Shown in pieces: positions 10,975 to 21,560 of a DNA stretch of 64,000 nucleotides. This DNA comes from Dichetophora obliterata. Lineage: Eukaryota > Arthropoda > Insecta > Diptera > Sciomyzidae. The notes beneath the pieces are model-generated. The model was not told where the DNA came from and made no database searches. It saw only the letters and a list, made by a program, of their open reading frames with translations. The stretch covers positions 8,762,001 to 8,826,000 of the forward strand of contig OY986436.1 of the NCBI GenBank assembly GCA_963920525.1. Direction: 5' to 3'. Made by a program: the position numbers and the translations under genes. The first letter of the stretch is position 1; every line of letters starts with the position of its first letter.

Positions 10975-12313
10975 CACCCTTGTGCAAATTAATGTGGACA
11001 AATCAGTTTTTACTCCAAAAATGTGTTTTATTCATGAAAAATAAAAATATTTAAAAAACATTGCAGATTAATATTTTGTGTATCCACCTTTAGCTTTGAG
11101 AACTATTTTAATGCGTTTTGGCATTGATTCTATAAGCGATTTACAGTTTTTACGAACTTTGGGATCCCTATACCATACTTCAATAACTGACTCCATCAAC
11201 TTGATTTTGCTTGTGAAATTCATCTTTCTGAGCCTAGTTTTACTTATAGACCACAAATTCTCGATTGGATTGAGGTCGGGTGAATTACCTGGCCAATCCA
11301 AAACAGTAATTTTGTTTTCAATGAAAAAATTTTTAACTATTTTGGATGCATGACTAGGTGCCAAATCTTGTTGAAAAATTGCATTTTCCAAATTTATCTT
11401 TGACAACTCAGGAACCATTCTTTCTTGGAGCACCATTAAATATTTTTGGCTGTTCATCATGCCTGTTATGGGTACTAATAATCCTGGACCAGAAAACGAG
11501 AAGCAGCCCCAAAACATCTGTTTCACGGGATTTTTGACTGACTGTTGAATTTGCGCTGCTGAAAGTGGTTCCCTATCAGACCGTCGAAAACACTGGTGGC
11601 GCATGCCCTGCACGAAAAAATGACTTTCATCGGAAAACAACATCTTCTTCCAATATTCTGGAGTACAGTCCTTGTACTTCTTAGCCCAAGGAATCCTCTT
11701 CTTCTTCATTGCGGTAGTCAAGAGTTGTTTCTTTACGGGCTTCCGAGCCCTTCGGCCAACTTCTAGTAAACGACGCCGTATTGTTGAGGCATGCACTTTG
11801 TAGGTCTTTGTAGGGTTTATTTTACTGTTTCTTAATAACAGTGCATCTTCTGTTTTTGAGGTTTTTCTTTTACGGCCACATTTACCCTTCCTCTGAGGCA
11901 AAATTGAACCAGTTTCCCTGTAAACATTAATCAGCTGGTTTACTGCACTTTTGGAAATGCCACATTCTTCTGAAATCTGTCTTTGTGTTATTTTAGAATG
12001 TTACAGTAGCGTTATTACTTTTGAACGTATTTCTGCTGCTATATCCATTTTTCACACGCACCCGAACTGTTTCTTTTAATTCAATAAATAAGTCAAAAAA
12101 GTTATATGTAACCACTAACAAGCAAAATGTTAAAAGTTTTATGATCAAACTTCCCGAATCATATAAACACGAGCACGTTTTGAGGTTAGATATACAATCA
12201 ACTAAAAGCTTAGAAAGAAAGTTTCGTATTGAACCATTAAGTAGCGTTGCGATACCTGAATTCGTAAAAAACGTGGAAAAAAATTTTTGTCCACACTAAT
12301 ATGCACAAGGGTG
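10975..12313 (-). mobile_element. Tc1-type DNA transposon, 1,339 bp, complete
   Basis: The element starts CACCCTTGTGCAAATTAATG and ends with the inverted form CACCCTTGTGCATATTAGTG; about 28 bp of terminal inverted repeat differ at only two positions. TA flanks it on both sides (10,973-10,974 and 12,314-12,315), the duplication made by the Tc1/mariner superfamily. It contains one transposase gene on the minus strand. The nearly intact ends and frame suggest a fairly recent copy. It sits between inverted copies of a tRNA-like repeat. Confidence 0.95.
11068..12048 (-). pseudogene. Tc1-type transposase with one premature stop
   Basis: This is a cut-and-paste transposase of the Tc1 family. ATG at 12,048 opens a frame of 326 codons with one in-frame TAA at 12,001-12,003 (codon 16), inside the N-terminal helix-turn-helix. 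Downstream come QRQISEECGISKSAVNQLIN (DNA-binding helix), a basic RKR.K linker, and the catalytic triad in SDESHF, QQDLAPSH and NPIENLW; the last two acids lie 34 residues apart (DD34E). WPGNSPDLNPIENLW is typical of the family. No other lesion is visible, and length is close to the usual 340 residues. A shorter protein could in principle start at TTG 11,901, but it would lack the first DNA-binding domain. Confidence 0.93.
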
Positions 12314-12639
12314 TAACTATTTCTTATGTAATAATATATGAATAAAGCCAAATTACAAAGAAATTACAAAGTTTTAATTTTTTTTTAATTAATCTGATCA
12401 TTTATAATTTTATCAAATTTTTTTTTTTAAAAGTTTATCATACAAAATAACATGAAAAAACTCCAAACCTTAAGCCTTACAGAAGCACTCCATCAATACA
12501 GCGAGCATGGAAGGCACTGACGCCAATATGAGCACTATTAGCATGCTTTCTTGAGTACTTCTGTAAGGCCAACCTTTTGAAGGTTCTGATTCTTTTCATA
12601 TTATTTTATATGAAAAAATTTGCAAAAAAATTAAAAAAA

Positions 12640-12812
12640 ATTTAAATACACAGAACAGTTTGTAAAAAATGTAGATTTAAAAAAAAACAAAAAAAAAATT
12701 TTTCTGCCCAAGTTGGGTCTCGAACCCAGGCTCCCGGGAACTAACACATTACATATTATATTATATTATACGAAAATATTTATATGGAAAAACTCCAAGT
12801 CTTTTCTTATAT
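12640..12812 (-). repeat. tRNA-like repeat, inverted copy downstream of Tc1
   Basis: Reverse-complement relative of 10,760-10,972: it has GGGTCTCGAACCC at about 12,714, CTAACACATTACATATTA, then TTTATATGGAAAAACTCC. The same T-rich spacer and AAATCTACATTTTTTACAAA occur on the minus strand. The Tc1 element therefore lies between two members of one repeat family in opposite orientation. Confidence 0.5.
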
Positions 12813-13125
12813 TTTTGTACACACTTAAAAATTTGTATAGAATTTTTACACCGATCGGTGTTCCAGGGAGTCCTACACCGTTCAGTGTTAAATAACAGCG
12901 TATCAAAGTGCTAGAATTTTATATCCGAAGGAGCATATTTTTTTCACACCGTTCGGTGTAAAAAAGTAAATACCAGATAGGTTGTTTGTTTTGTACCCTG
13001 TTAGATGTATATTTATAAAACGCAAAATTATAATTTTTTAACACCGAACGGTGTAATTTTTAAATATTCGAAAAGATGTTTTTCACAGTTTTTTTAAATT
13101 GTCATTAATTTTATGAATTGTCAAA

Positions 13126-13312
13126 TGAAATAAGCCCCAAATAAAATTTGATTGGGGCTTATTTCATTGGGCTTTATTTTATAATGAAATATGACTCAAA
13201 CCAAAAAATTAAGTATTTCCCAAAATTTATGATATATTACCCAAAAATTGGGAGTTATTTCATATGAAGTAGCACCCAAAAATGTATGAACATGGGGGCT
13301 TATTTAATTTTC
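13126..13312. repeat. hairpin repeat with AAATAAGCCCC arms
   Basis: AAATAAGCCCCAAAT at about 13,129 is followed closely by its inverted form TTGGGGCTTATTT, and GGGGGCTTATTT recurs near 13,302. The 170 bp between may be a small MITE with these ends, but I could not define a target duplication. Confidence 0.35.
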
Positions 13313-13511
13313 TTTTGTGTGTCTATTTTGTGTGTCAATTTACATTAAAGTCTTTAATCAAGATTTAAAAAATTAAACTGAACAAATTCAATTGAGAAAT
13401 TTAAATTTCTAATTTGTTTATCAATGATAATGTGATATCAATATTTTTTTCTTTTCTTCTTTGCTATTCTTATTTCACACCGATCGGATAAGTTTGTCAT
13501 TTCACACCGAG

Positions 13512-14055
13512 CATGATTCAGTTACTATAGGTTGTCCATTCATTTGACGTTTACTCACAAGAATGAAGATATACAAGAATGAAGATATACAAAATTGAAG
13601 AGGAGAGCAAAAGAGTAATTTTTTTAATGCCATTAAAGTAATCAGTTGCAAGAATATCATACTTTTCCGCAGTACTAAATACCTAAGCATACATTTCACT
13701 TTTGCAAATACCGCACGTTATTTTAACAATTACAACTTAATAGTAGCGATTTATATTTCAATTGAAAAAAAAAAACGACTCGCAACAAAATTCAAAAGCA
13801 ATTTTCAATAATAATTATCAGAGCAATAATTATTATAAACGCATCGCACACTATTTTTTCCTGCTAACAGCAAAATATATAATTACTACTGTTTTTAAAT
13901 AAAATACACAACAAAACACTGAAACATAACTTTTTTTTCATAGAAGACCACAAAACCCTGGTTGTCATTTGTATTTGAGAGAGAATATATATTTTTTTTT
14001 TACAATTTTACGGGTGTTGTCAAACGAATGGACAAACTATAATAATTGAATCATG
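13512..14055. mobile_element. 544-bp MITE with P-element-like ends and an 8-bp duplication
   Basis: The left end reads CATGATTCAGTTACTATAGG then TTGTCCATTC; the right end is the inverted form CATGATTCAATTATTATAGT then TTGTCCATTC, about 37 bp with few mismatches. ACACCGAG flanks both sides (13,504-13,511 and 14,056-14,063), an 8-bp duplication. A CATGAT start, GGT.GTCC at the same spacing and an 8-bp duplication are features of P-superfamily ends. It has no transposase; internal sequence includes a 19-bp direct repeat (AAGAATGAAGATATAC) near 13,558. hAT is the alternative, since it also makes 8-bp duplications, but the end sequence favours P. Confidence 0.75.
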
Positions 14056-14169
14056 ACACCGAGAAAGCGGTGTAAATTAACACCGTTCGGTGTAAAAAAT
14101 GTAAATATCCGCTCACCGGAGTGAATTTATTTTGGAAATTTTTTAGTGTGTATGAAGAAAATTTATAAA

Positions 14170-14632
14170 ACAATAAAAAAAAAAAATTTAAATATACAAA
14201 ACGGTTTGTAAAAAAATGTAGATTAAAAAAAACAACAAAAAAATTTTTCTCGAGTTGGGTCTCGAACCCGGGCTCCCGAAAGCTTACTTTCATTTGTATT
14301 GATGCAAAATAAGCTACTGAATCTTAACAACCACGATAGACGAGTGGGTAAGATGTCGAACCGCCAGATGATAGAACCATGGATCAAATCTGAAATTGTT
14401 AGTCGTTTTTTATTTCAAGTTGATATTTATATTGCTCTTCCTTCTAACGTGATTTCTTAAAAGAGCGCTTCTGGCAGGTCTCTTTTGAGCAAGGAGAACG
14501 GAAAGCCTGACAAATTTTCTCATTTCATACAGGCAATAAAACGGTGTTTTCAAGGAGTGTGGAAGGCCTTTTAAAACCTAACGCAGGCCTGCTAGAAAGC
14601 CTTCGGACTCCTGCAATTGCCCACTGGGATGC
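14170..14632 (+). repeat. tRNA-like SINE-type repeat, copy 2
   Basis: Opposite-strand relative of 9,913-10,290. It has GGGTCTCGAACCC at about 14,258, the A-box-like TAGACGAGTGGGTAAG at 14,337, GGATCAAATCT as a B-box-like block, TTTCAAGTTGATATTTATAT, and the same CCCACTGGG end at about 14,622. The 5' side carries the T-rich spacer and AATCTACATTTTTTTACAAA (minus strand) shared with the other copies. Confidence 0.55.
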
Positions 14633-14639
14633 GAAGAAA

Positions 14640-15205
14640 TATATGTGTGAGTGTATGAGTGTAGGCGTGTGTATAGCGTACGTGGGTGCTGCTTTTGACT
14701 TTGTGTGTTTCTTTGGGTCTCCCATACACGCCAAGATCTACCACGCAAACTCACCCACGTTTGCTTATTTCCTGGCATTTTGAGTGATGAGCTTGTATTT
14801 GCTTAGTTGTTGTTGCTTGTTGTTTTTTTGCTCTTCCACTTATAAGGTATAAAATCTTTGAGATTTTTCCAAAGATCTGCATATATCTTAAGATTTTCTT
14901 GTTGTTACTTAAAGAAGTAGCTTTTGTGCATATATGATTTAATTCTATAAGGTTAAAGGAGAGTTAAAATACAGCCTGCACCCTAACAGATTTAATTGAG
15001 GTGGAGCTGAATATATTACATATATCAATTTAAAGAAGCCAAGTGGATAACAGCCTAAGCTTGCCACTAAAGAGTTTTAATTTGACTGCAAACTGAGAGT
15101 GGTATTTTCGTACAAGAAGTAGCAACATGAGTTCTCTTTTGTACCTATTTAATTAAAAATTTTTTGAAATATCTTTTTACATTATCGAAGTCAAAAAAAG
15201 CGCAA
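14640..15205. other. gene-free stretch
   Basis: No supported gene. Overlapping 60-80 codon frames on both strands at 14,525-14,783 are mutual shadows over TGTGTGAGTG-rich sequence. Confidence 0.45.
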
Positions 15206-15699
15206 TTAACCCTTATGAGAGTGACAAGGTACCCGGGTATTTTTTTGCGATTTAAAACAAAGAATTTTTTTCATTAGTGACCAAGATAAGGCACTAAAAC
15301 TTTCTGAGGGCTCCTTATTTTCTATTAACTTCACTTTTTTTACAAAAGCTGCAAAATCAACAAATTGTGGTGGTGTGGTGTTGCCAATAATATATTTACA
15401 TCTTTATTGGTGTTACGATGTACCCGGGTACCTTTTTGTGTTTTGTATGAAACTTCTTAGAAACTACTTTTTGTTTTTTTTTTTTTAATAATTATAGTAT
15501 TTTTTTACTTGAAACTAAAAAAAATTGTTTTATGTTATAACAGTAAAAAATAAATAAAATAAATTCTGTGTTTACTAAGATAAACTATCTACTCTTCTGA
15601 ATGTTTTACTAAATGTCTCAAATAACAGCAGCTTTTTCTGTGGCTAGACGAATGGTCCGAGTCGAATTGTTGTCTAACGGTATAAAGCGTAGCAAGCGC

Positions 15700-16217
15700 T
15701 TTTTTTTTTTTTAGACTAAACCAACGCTCAGGGGATGCCCCCTATAAATGCGTAAGCATTGTGTTGATTCGGAAGATGGGTGATAGTTAGTTGGAGGGTG
15801 GATAGATGGAGTAGTGTCAGTGAAGATTTGTTTTGAATTTGCACAACTCAAAACTGCCGGGAAACACGCTCGCAGGGAGACTATTCCACAACTTAACCGC
15901 GTGACTAAAGAACGAATTATCGCGGTAATGCGAGGTTCTATTAGGCATCGATGCAATGGTAAAGGGGTGGGCTTGGACAGCTGCCCGAGTGGACCTGGGA
16001 AACACACGAGCTGGTGGCGTCAGGCCATGTATCTCCCTTGAACACTTCCCATGGTAATACCTATACAGAAGGCTTAGGCAACCTACATTACGTCGATGCC
16101 CAAGAGAGTTGAGAGAGGATGAAATACTTTCATCCCCTATCAAATATATCGCACGACGTTGAATTCGGTCCAGAAGCTCCAAATAAGATTTTGAAGCCCC
16201 TGCCCAAATGTGCGAAT
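15700..16217 (-). mobile_element. 5'-truncated Jockey-type retrotransposon copy
   Basis: The minus strand carries the last 130 or so codons and the 3' UTR of the same element that is nearly full length at 43,277-46,878, ending in an A-run (T-run 15,700-15,712). Shared protein motifs include SHIWAGASKSYLELLDRIQR, LGHRRNVGCLSLLYRYYHGK and VKLWNSLPASVFPG, with only a few substitutions (TPPAR for TSPAR, FFSHAV for FFSRAV). Homology stops abruptly at 16,217, a typical 5' truncation. It lies inside the piggyBac transposase relic. High identity to its sister shows recent activity. I found no clear target duplication. Confidence 0.92.
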
Positions 16218-19200
16218 CTATCCTGAGACAATTTAGCACGAATAAAATTCAAACGATATTCGTTTCCACAATTCAGTACAGATGCTCCCTACTACATTTG
16301 TTTTATTTGTTTATTTGTTATCATTTGCAGATCTTAGTGTTACAAGATATAATATCTCTTAACTAGCACTAATCATTAAGAAAGGAAATATGGCAGTAAA
16401 TATGTAATATATGAAACACTTATATTTAATGTACGAAAACTTAAAACTAACATAAAGAGCTTATTACAATAAAAAATCGAAAACATACAAAACTATTACA
16501 AATAAATATGAAATCTGATTGAATACTTTAAAAGGACTTATCTAATGGATGGACTTATCTAATGGATGACATGTTAAACTAATTAAGGAACGACAATGAC
16601 GATAATAGTTTCTTTTTAAAATTGACAACGTTGCTAATTTGTTGTGTGTTATGATCTAAGGAATTCCAAAGACGTGGACCATATATGAAGAATTGTCTTT
16701 CGGAGACAAGGCAGGAGTGTCTTGCTAATACAATATTATTATTACGGCGCGATTGTGTAAATCGAAGTCTCTCGAAAAGATAGATAGGTTCAGCGGAAAA
16801 TATTAATTTGTTGACAAACTGTAGGACTTTTATCTTGAAAAGGTTATCAAAGGTGGTGTTGTTCATTTGGTAAGTATATTCCGAGACATGATCAAACCTA
16901 CTCAGACTGTATACATACCGAGCGATATTATTATATGTTACTTTTAATTTTTGCTTATAGACAGAATAAGCGTTTTCAAATACTTCACAGCCATACAAGA
17001 GAATTGGTATTAATTATGTTTTTGCTATAAGCAGTCCAATTCTTAATGGCGTAAAGTATTGGATAGGCCATAAGCTGCGTAACATACCATTTACCTTACC
17101 TGAGGAACTGGTGATGTGTTCGTTCCATGTCAAGGTATTATTAAAAATAAAACCCAAGTTCTTAAACCCAAGACTCGATTATTAAATATGTGTGTAAGAT
17201 ATTCAATAATGGAGTCGTTAATTACTATATCAGGAAGACAATTATAGTTTATAGGTTTTTTATAGCTCAACAAACACTTAGATTTTCTTGGATTAATTTC
17301 AAGCTCATTTTCTGCGGCCCAATTACCGATTCGCTGGAGTTCTTGATTAAGGATACTCACACCACTGCAAAGATCAGTTTTATCACATGAAACATAAAGC
17401 TGTATATAATCAGCGTACATATGTGCGAAATATTGATTTGGGATTAACGGAAAATCATTTACGTAAATGGAAAACAAAAAGGGTCCTAGAACTGACCCCT
17501 GGGAAACACCTTTACTTACTCGAATAAAGTCTGAGTATAAATCACCAGAACAAACACATTGGAAACGATCATACAGATATGACCAAATCAATTTTATTGC
17601 TGTTGGAGAAAAACCGTACCAATTTTTGAGCTTATGGCAAAATATTAAATGATTAATAGAATTGAAAGCTTTTAAGCAATCTAAAAGAACCAGGAAAGTA
17701 GGTTTGTTTGCTTCAATATTTTGGCGAATAGTTTCAGACACATCTGTAATTGCTGTTGTACAACTACGTTTTGGTCTAAATCCAGACTGTCTGTCCGTAA
17801 GTAGACAATTGATGGTAAAATAAGAATTCATTTGCTTGTAAAAAAGGTTTTCGAATGCTTTTGAAAGAAAGGGTAAGATAGCTATAGGCCGAAATTCATC
17901 GCCTGATTTTGGAATTGGAATTATCTTGGCTAATTTCCACTTCTTTGGAAGTACTGATTTAGTAAAGATTATATTAGAAATATCTGTAATAACAGGTACA
18001 AGTTTAGGTAAAAACAACTTAAGGAACTTAGGAGTAAAACCGTCAATGCCTGTCGAGTTGGATTTTACATAAATTAGACTAGAGAGCACATCAATTTCAG
18101 TAACACACATAAAACTAAAACTAGATGTTGTAGATATTGCACTTTGAAGGGGGCTATCTCGGAAAAAATTCATGTTAGACTCGATTATATCACAGATGGG
18201 TTGCCTTGTTAGCTCTATATTATCACAGTTTTGGTTTCCTACAAAATTATTATTGAGGATATTGAGGTCAGCATTTAATTTGTCGGTACGAGTTTTATTT
18301 AAGCCTATTTTTCTAATATTTCGCCAAGTAGCCTTACTATTAGCTGCTCTTGAAAATTTTTCGAAGAAGCTCGTCTTATAGCACTAACAATTTTGCTTGT
18401 TTGCGCAAATTTGAAAATGCCTCAGAGTGTGCTGACGTCTTATATCTTTTCCATTTAGAGTAAGCTTTATTACGTTTTTCGATAAGGGAACCAACATCGT
18501 GATTAAACCATGGCTGACTTGAATTTTTTATAAGTATTGTTTTTAAGGGTACATGCCTTTCAAAAGAACCAATAGAGTATCGTTTAAAAAATCGACTTGG
18601 TCATCTACTAATGTCATACAAAATAGTCTTTGCCAATCAGTTCTGTCAAAATCTGCGTTAAGAAGTTGAAATTGTAAGTTTTTAAAGTCTCAATATGTCA
18701 TTATACAGTCTACGGAATGTTGAAAAAGATCTAAAGTCAAGTAAATGAAGTCACGATAAGAAAATTGAGGTACGGAAATTTGATTATAAAACAAAACATG
18801 GCTTTTGTCACTTACAAAAAAAAAAAAAAAAAAACATCTAAAATCGTTCTGGAGGTAGGTAAAGTGTGTTGCAGCTGACTCATTTACTGCGAAGAGTCCA
18901 AGACCGTGAAGCTTACTTTTTATGGTGTTATCAGTGAGCAGATCACTATTTAAATCTCCTGCTATTATAACGTTTGCGTACTTGATAGAAACAGCTTCGA
19001 TTAGATCAACAAGTGGGGCCACATCAATCCGTTTATTAGGCCTATAAGCTACACCTAGCAGATATTTTTGATTATTTATTACTATTTCTTAGAAAAAGTA
19101 TTCCATCGTAGAATTTTCATCATTTTTAGGATAACCTTGCAATTAATGTTTGTCTTGATAAAGATGGCAACTCCACCTCAGTGACTTTTACGATCAGAGC

Positions 19201-19276
19201 GAAAAACACGCTATCCCCGTAAAGCAATGAATGAGTCAGGCAGGTCATGTCTGAACCATGTTTCGGAGATGCATAC

Positions 19277-21207
19277 TAGACCGGGTCGGTCCCCATACAA
19301 AAAAAATAAGCTTGAAAAGTCCGCCCCTTATATGAAAGCTTACCTCAAGAGGGGTACGTGGGCATAAAATTTTTTTTTAGGCACCCTGTATGAACCGCCA
19401 AAACCGTTTTTTCGTTATAACTTTGCTTCCTTAAGTCTGATCTTCAAATGCAATATATCGTTAAAAAGGTATTAATGAACCCTACAATTGTTTTATAGGC
19501 TCCATCAACCTAAAACCTCAAATTCGTTAAATTATTTCAGTTACGCAGACTTCTACCCCCCTAATTGAAAAATATTTTTTCATAAATAAAAAGCCCTTAA
19601 AAAACCAACAAAGTTTGTCCTTGAAAGTTTTTAAATAAGTTAATAATCAAAAAAGTTACCATATATCAAAGTTTGGAACGGCCAAGAAAGGGTTCTTCCT
19701 TGTGAAACAATGAAATTGTGTTGTTTTAAACTTTGAAATCACATACCTATCATATCATATCAGTTTTTTTACAATATTAAATTTTTAATCAGTCTCCAAT
19801 GAATTATAGTTGACACGAAACAAATCATTTATATAAGTTTTTCATAAAAATACTATCTTAAGATATTCTCTCCAATTATGTTTTTCGTCGCGTGTGAAAT
19901 TAATAAATCGAAACTACAAAACGCGATGTTATTGAATATTTACTATTTCTTAAACGTGAAGGTACTGCAAGTGTGCCAAAGAAAGAAAAATTAACAAAAT
20001 ATTTTAATAACGCGATATCAATACTTTCCATGTTGTGGCACCGCACAGGCATTCCAATAGTTGGAAAATCAACAATAAGCAGGAACCTTAATGACCTTGT
20101 AAAAAAGCATTGCGATATAATAAAGCACCCGACCAAATACTGCGAAGAAGAATGGAATAAAATTTTTAAGATTTCTAAATGCAAGTGTGGAATAGATACA
20201 AAAAAACAGTGTAGTTGCTCTTACTTTAAAAAAATACCGCAAAAGGCCAAATATTTTTTCATTGACCAATGTGGAGCAAGGCTTTTATCTTTGGATACGC
20301 AGGAACAATCTGCAGCTGGTGAAAATGAAAACGTGTCAGTCATTGAGTCTTATATTGAATCTACATTTCCTCCGCAATCTGTTTTTACCGCTGGGTACGT
20401 GCCGAACTCAAGTGACGAAGAGGAATTTGATGAAAGCTATCGCGACATAACACCAACATTCGAATGGATACTAAAAATGTCAGACATTTCATTGTCGAAT
20501 TACTCCATGGCCTTGGATCGTTCGAATACATCAGATCGCTACGTATCATTGCTTGCTACAACGCTTATAAAAGACTTACGAATATCAATTGCCGCAAAAG
20601 CGAAAGAAGATTTTCCCGATGTGACCGACAAGATTTTAAATTTTTTTGATGGTCTTATCTTATATACTTAATTTGTTGTTGTTTCTATTGCTTTGATTTT
20701 AATATTTAATATTAATTTTTTATATTAAAAGAATATTGATTAACAGTGTGTTTGATGGTATTTTGGTTTTGTTTAATTTAAAATCTTAAAAATTAACAGA
20801 AAATTAAAATAACATTTTAAATAATGGTTATTTTGAATTCTAAACTTAATCGGTTGTAACTTGTTTGATTATTAACTTATTTAAAAACTTTCAAGGACAA
20901 ACTTTGTTCGTTTTTTAAGGGCTTTTTATTTATGAAAAAATATTTTTCTGCGTAACTGAAATAATTTAACAAATTTGAGGTTTTAGGTTGATGGAGCCTA
21001 TAAAGCAATTGTAGGGTTCATTAATACCTTTTTAACGATATATTGCATTTGAAGATCGGACTTAAGGAAGCAAAGTTATAATGCAAAAACGGTTTTGGCG
21101 GTTCATACAGGGTGCCTAAAAAAAATTTGTATGCCCACGTAATTCTCTCGAGGTAAGCTTTCATATGAGGGGCGGACTTTTTAAACTTTTTTTTGCGACC
21201 CACTCTA
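19277..21207 (+). mobile_element. 1,931-bp DNA element: 8-bp duplication, about 360-bp inverted repeats
   Basis: ATGCATAC is duplicated on both sides (19,269-19,276 and 21,208-21,215) and fits the hAT preference nTnnnnAn. The ends read TAGACCGGGTCG and, inverted, TAGAGTGGGTCG. Inverted homology continues inward for about 360 bp (for example AAAGTCCGCCCC.TATATGAAAGCTTACC in both arms, and TTAGGTTGATGGAGCC near both inner ends). Between the arms lies one plus-strand open frame. The host sequence continues exactly across the insertion in the endonuclease of family A. TIR start, duplication and target bias suggest a hAT-related element; the arms are unusually long and no DDE core is visible. Confidence 0.9.
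19907..20671 (+). CDS. unnamed protein of the hAT-type element
   Basis: The frame is open from 19,907 to a stop at 20,671. No ATG is obvious near its start (a GTG lies at 19,973, and open codons precede it), so a spliced upstream exon is possible. The order is KRDVIEYLLFLKREG, LSMLWHRTGIPIVGKSTI, a cysteine cluster KCKCGIDTKKQCSCSYF (C-x-C...C-x-C), KAKYFFIDQCGARLLSL, an acidic linker SSDEEEF, then SNYSMALDRSNTSDRYVSLL. I recall a widespread set of unnamed arthropod proteins with the same order: a TKRDVL start, IPT..., a CKC..C.C knot before K.P..E..FL.DQR, and a DR..SDR block. It may be the N-terminal half of a transposase or an accessory protein. No catalytic triad is seen. The intact frame inside a dead host element suggests a young insertion. 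Confidence 0.65.
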   Translation: METTKRDVIEYLLFLKREGTASVPKKEKLTKYFNNAISILSMLWHRTGIPIVGKSTISRNLNDLVKKHCDIIKHPTKYCEEEWNKIFKISKCKCGIDTKKQCSCSYFKKIPQKAKYFFIDQCGARLLSLDTQEQSAAGENENVSVIESYIESTFPPQSVFTAGYVPNSSDEEEFDESYRDITPTFEWILKMSDISLSNYSMALDRSNTSDRYVSLLATTLIKDLRISIAAKAKEDFPDVTDKILNFFDGLILYT

Positions 21208-21560
21208 ATGCATACGATATCCACATCCGAATTTTCAAATATTTGTCTAAACTCATCTATCTTGCAATAGAGACTTTGCGCATTGAAATGACAGATATTT
21301 AAACCCTGCTTTAGTTTACCGAAGATCTTTAACATAGTTTGGGTGTTTTCACTGGAATTCCTACGATTGTTAAAATTCAGAACCATCAATTAAAATATTT
21401 AAAAAGGACCTAGCAACGCAATCGAAGGTATTAATAAACACCAAACAAAAGTTATCGACATGGCATCCCTGTACATAAATAAACATAGTCACTAAATAAG
21501 ATAAAACTATATGATCATTACAAAAAATAGTTAAGAGCATTCTAATGGACAATATCTGGA

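Larger units (their letters stand above)
12848..14093. repeat. cluster of a 14-bp palindrome ACACCGNNCGGTGT
   Basis: Perfect or near-perfect copies lie at 12,848-12,861 (centre AT), 12,875-12,888 (one mismatch), 12,946-12,959 (TT), 13,041-13,054 (AA), 13,477-13,490 (right half damaged) and 14,080-14,093 (TT). Split half-sites, ACACCG and CGGTGT six bases apart, lie at 14,056-14,073. Most are flanked by TTT/AAA. I know no fly element or factor with this site; it could be a protein-binding palindrome or the core of an unrecognised repeat. Confidence 0.8.
16579..21389 (-). pseudogene. ORF2 (endonuclease-reverse transcriptase) relic of family A
   Basis: The APE-type endonuclease begins LNICHFNAQSLYCKIDEFRQ ... 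DVDIVCI (21,299-21,210), is cut by the hAT-type insertion, resumes with ISETWFRHDLPDSF (about 19,270-19,225), and shows VIIAGDLNSDLL at about 18,970. Reverse transcriptase motifs lie at 18,173-17,130: WKLAKIIPIPKSG, FRPIAILPFLSKAFE, QSGFRPKRSCTTAI, LLDCLKAFNSI, VSQGSVLGPFLFSIYVNDF. The catalytic box reads YADYIQLY where family members have YADD, so the active site is lost. A C-terminal block with GPRLWNSL lies at 16,998-16,579. Multiple stops and frameshifts separate the pieces. Confidence 0.88.

Noticed and set aside
15711..16041. Open frames antisense or out of frame to the Jockey fragment
   Set aside because: The same shadows occur at the sister copy (46,549-46,855), which shows they are by-products of the conserved Jockey coding sequence.
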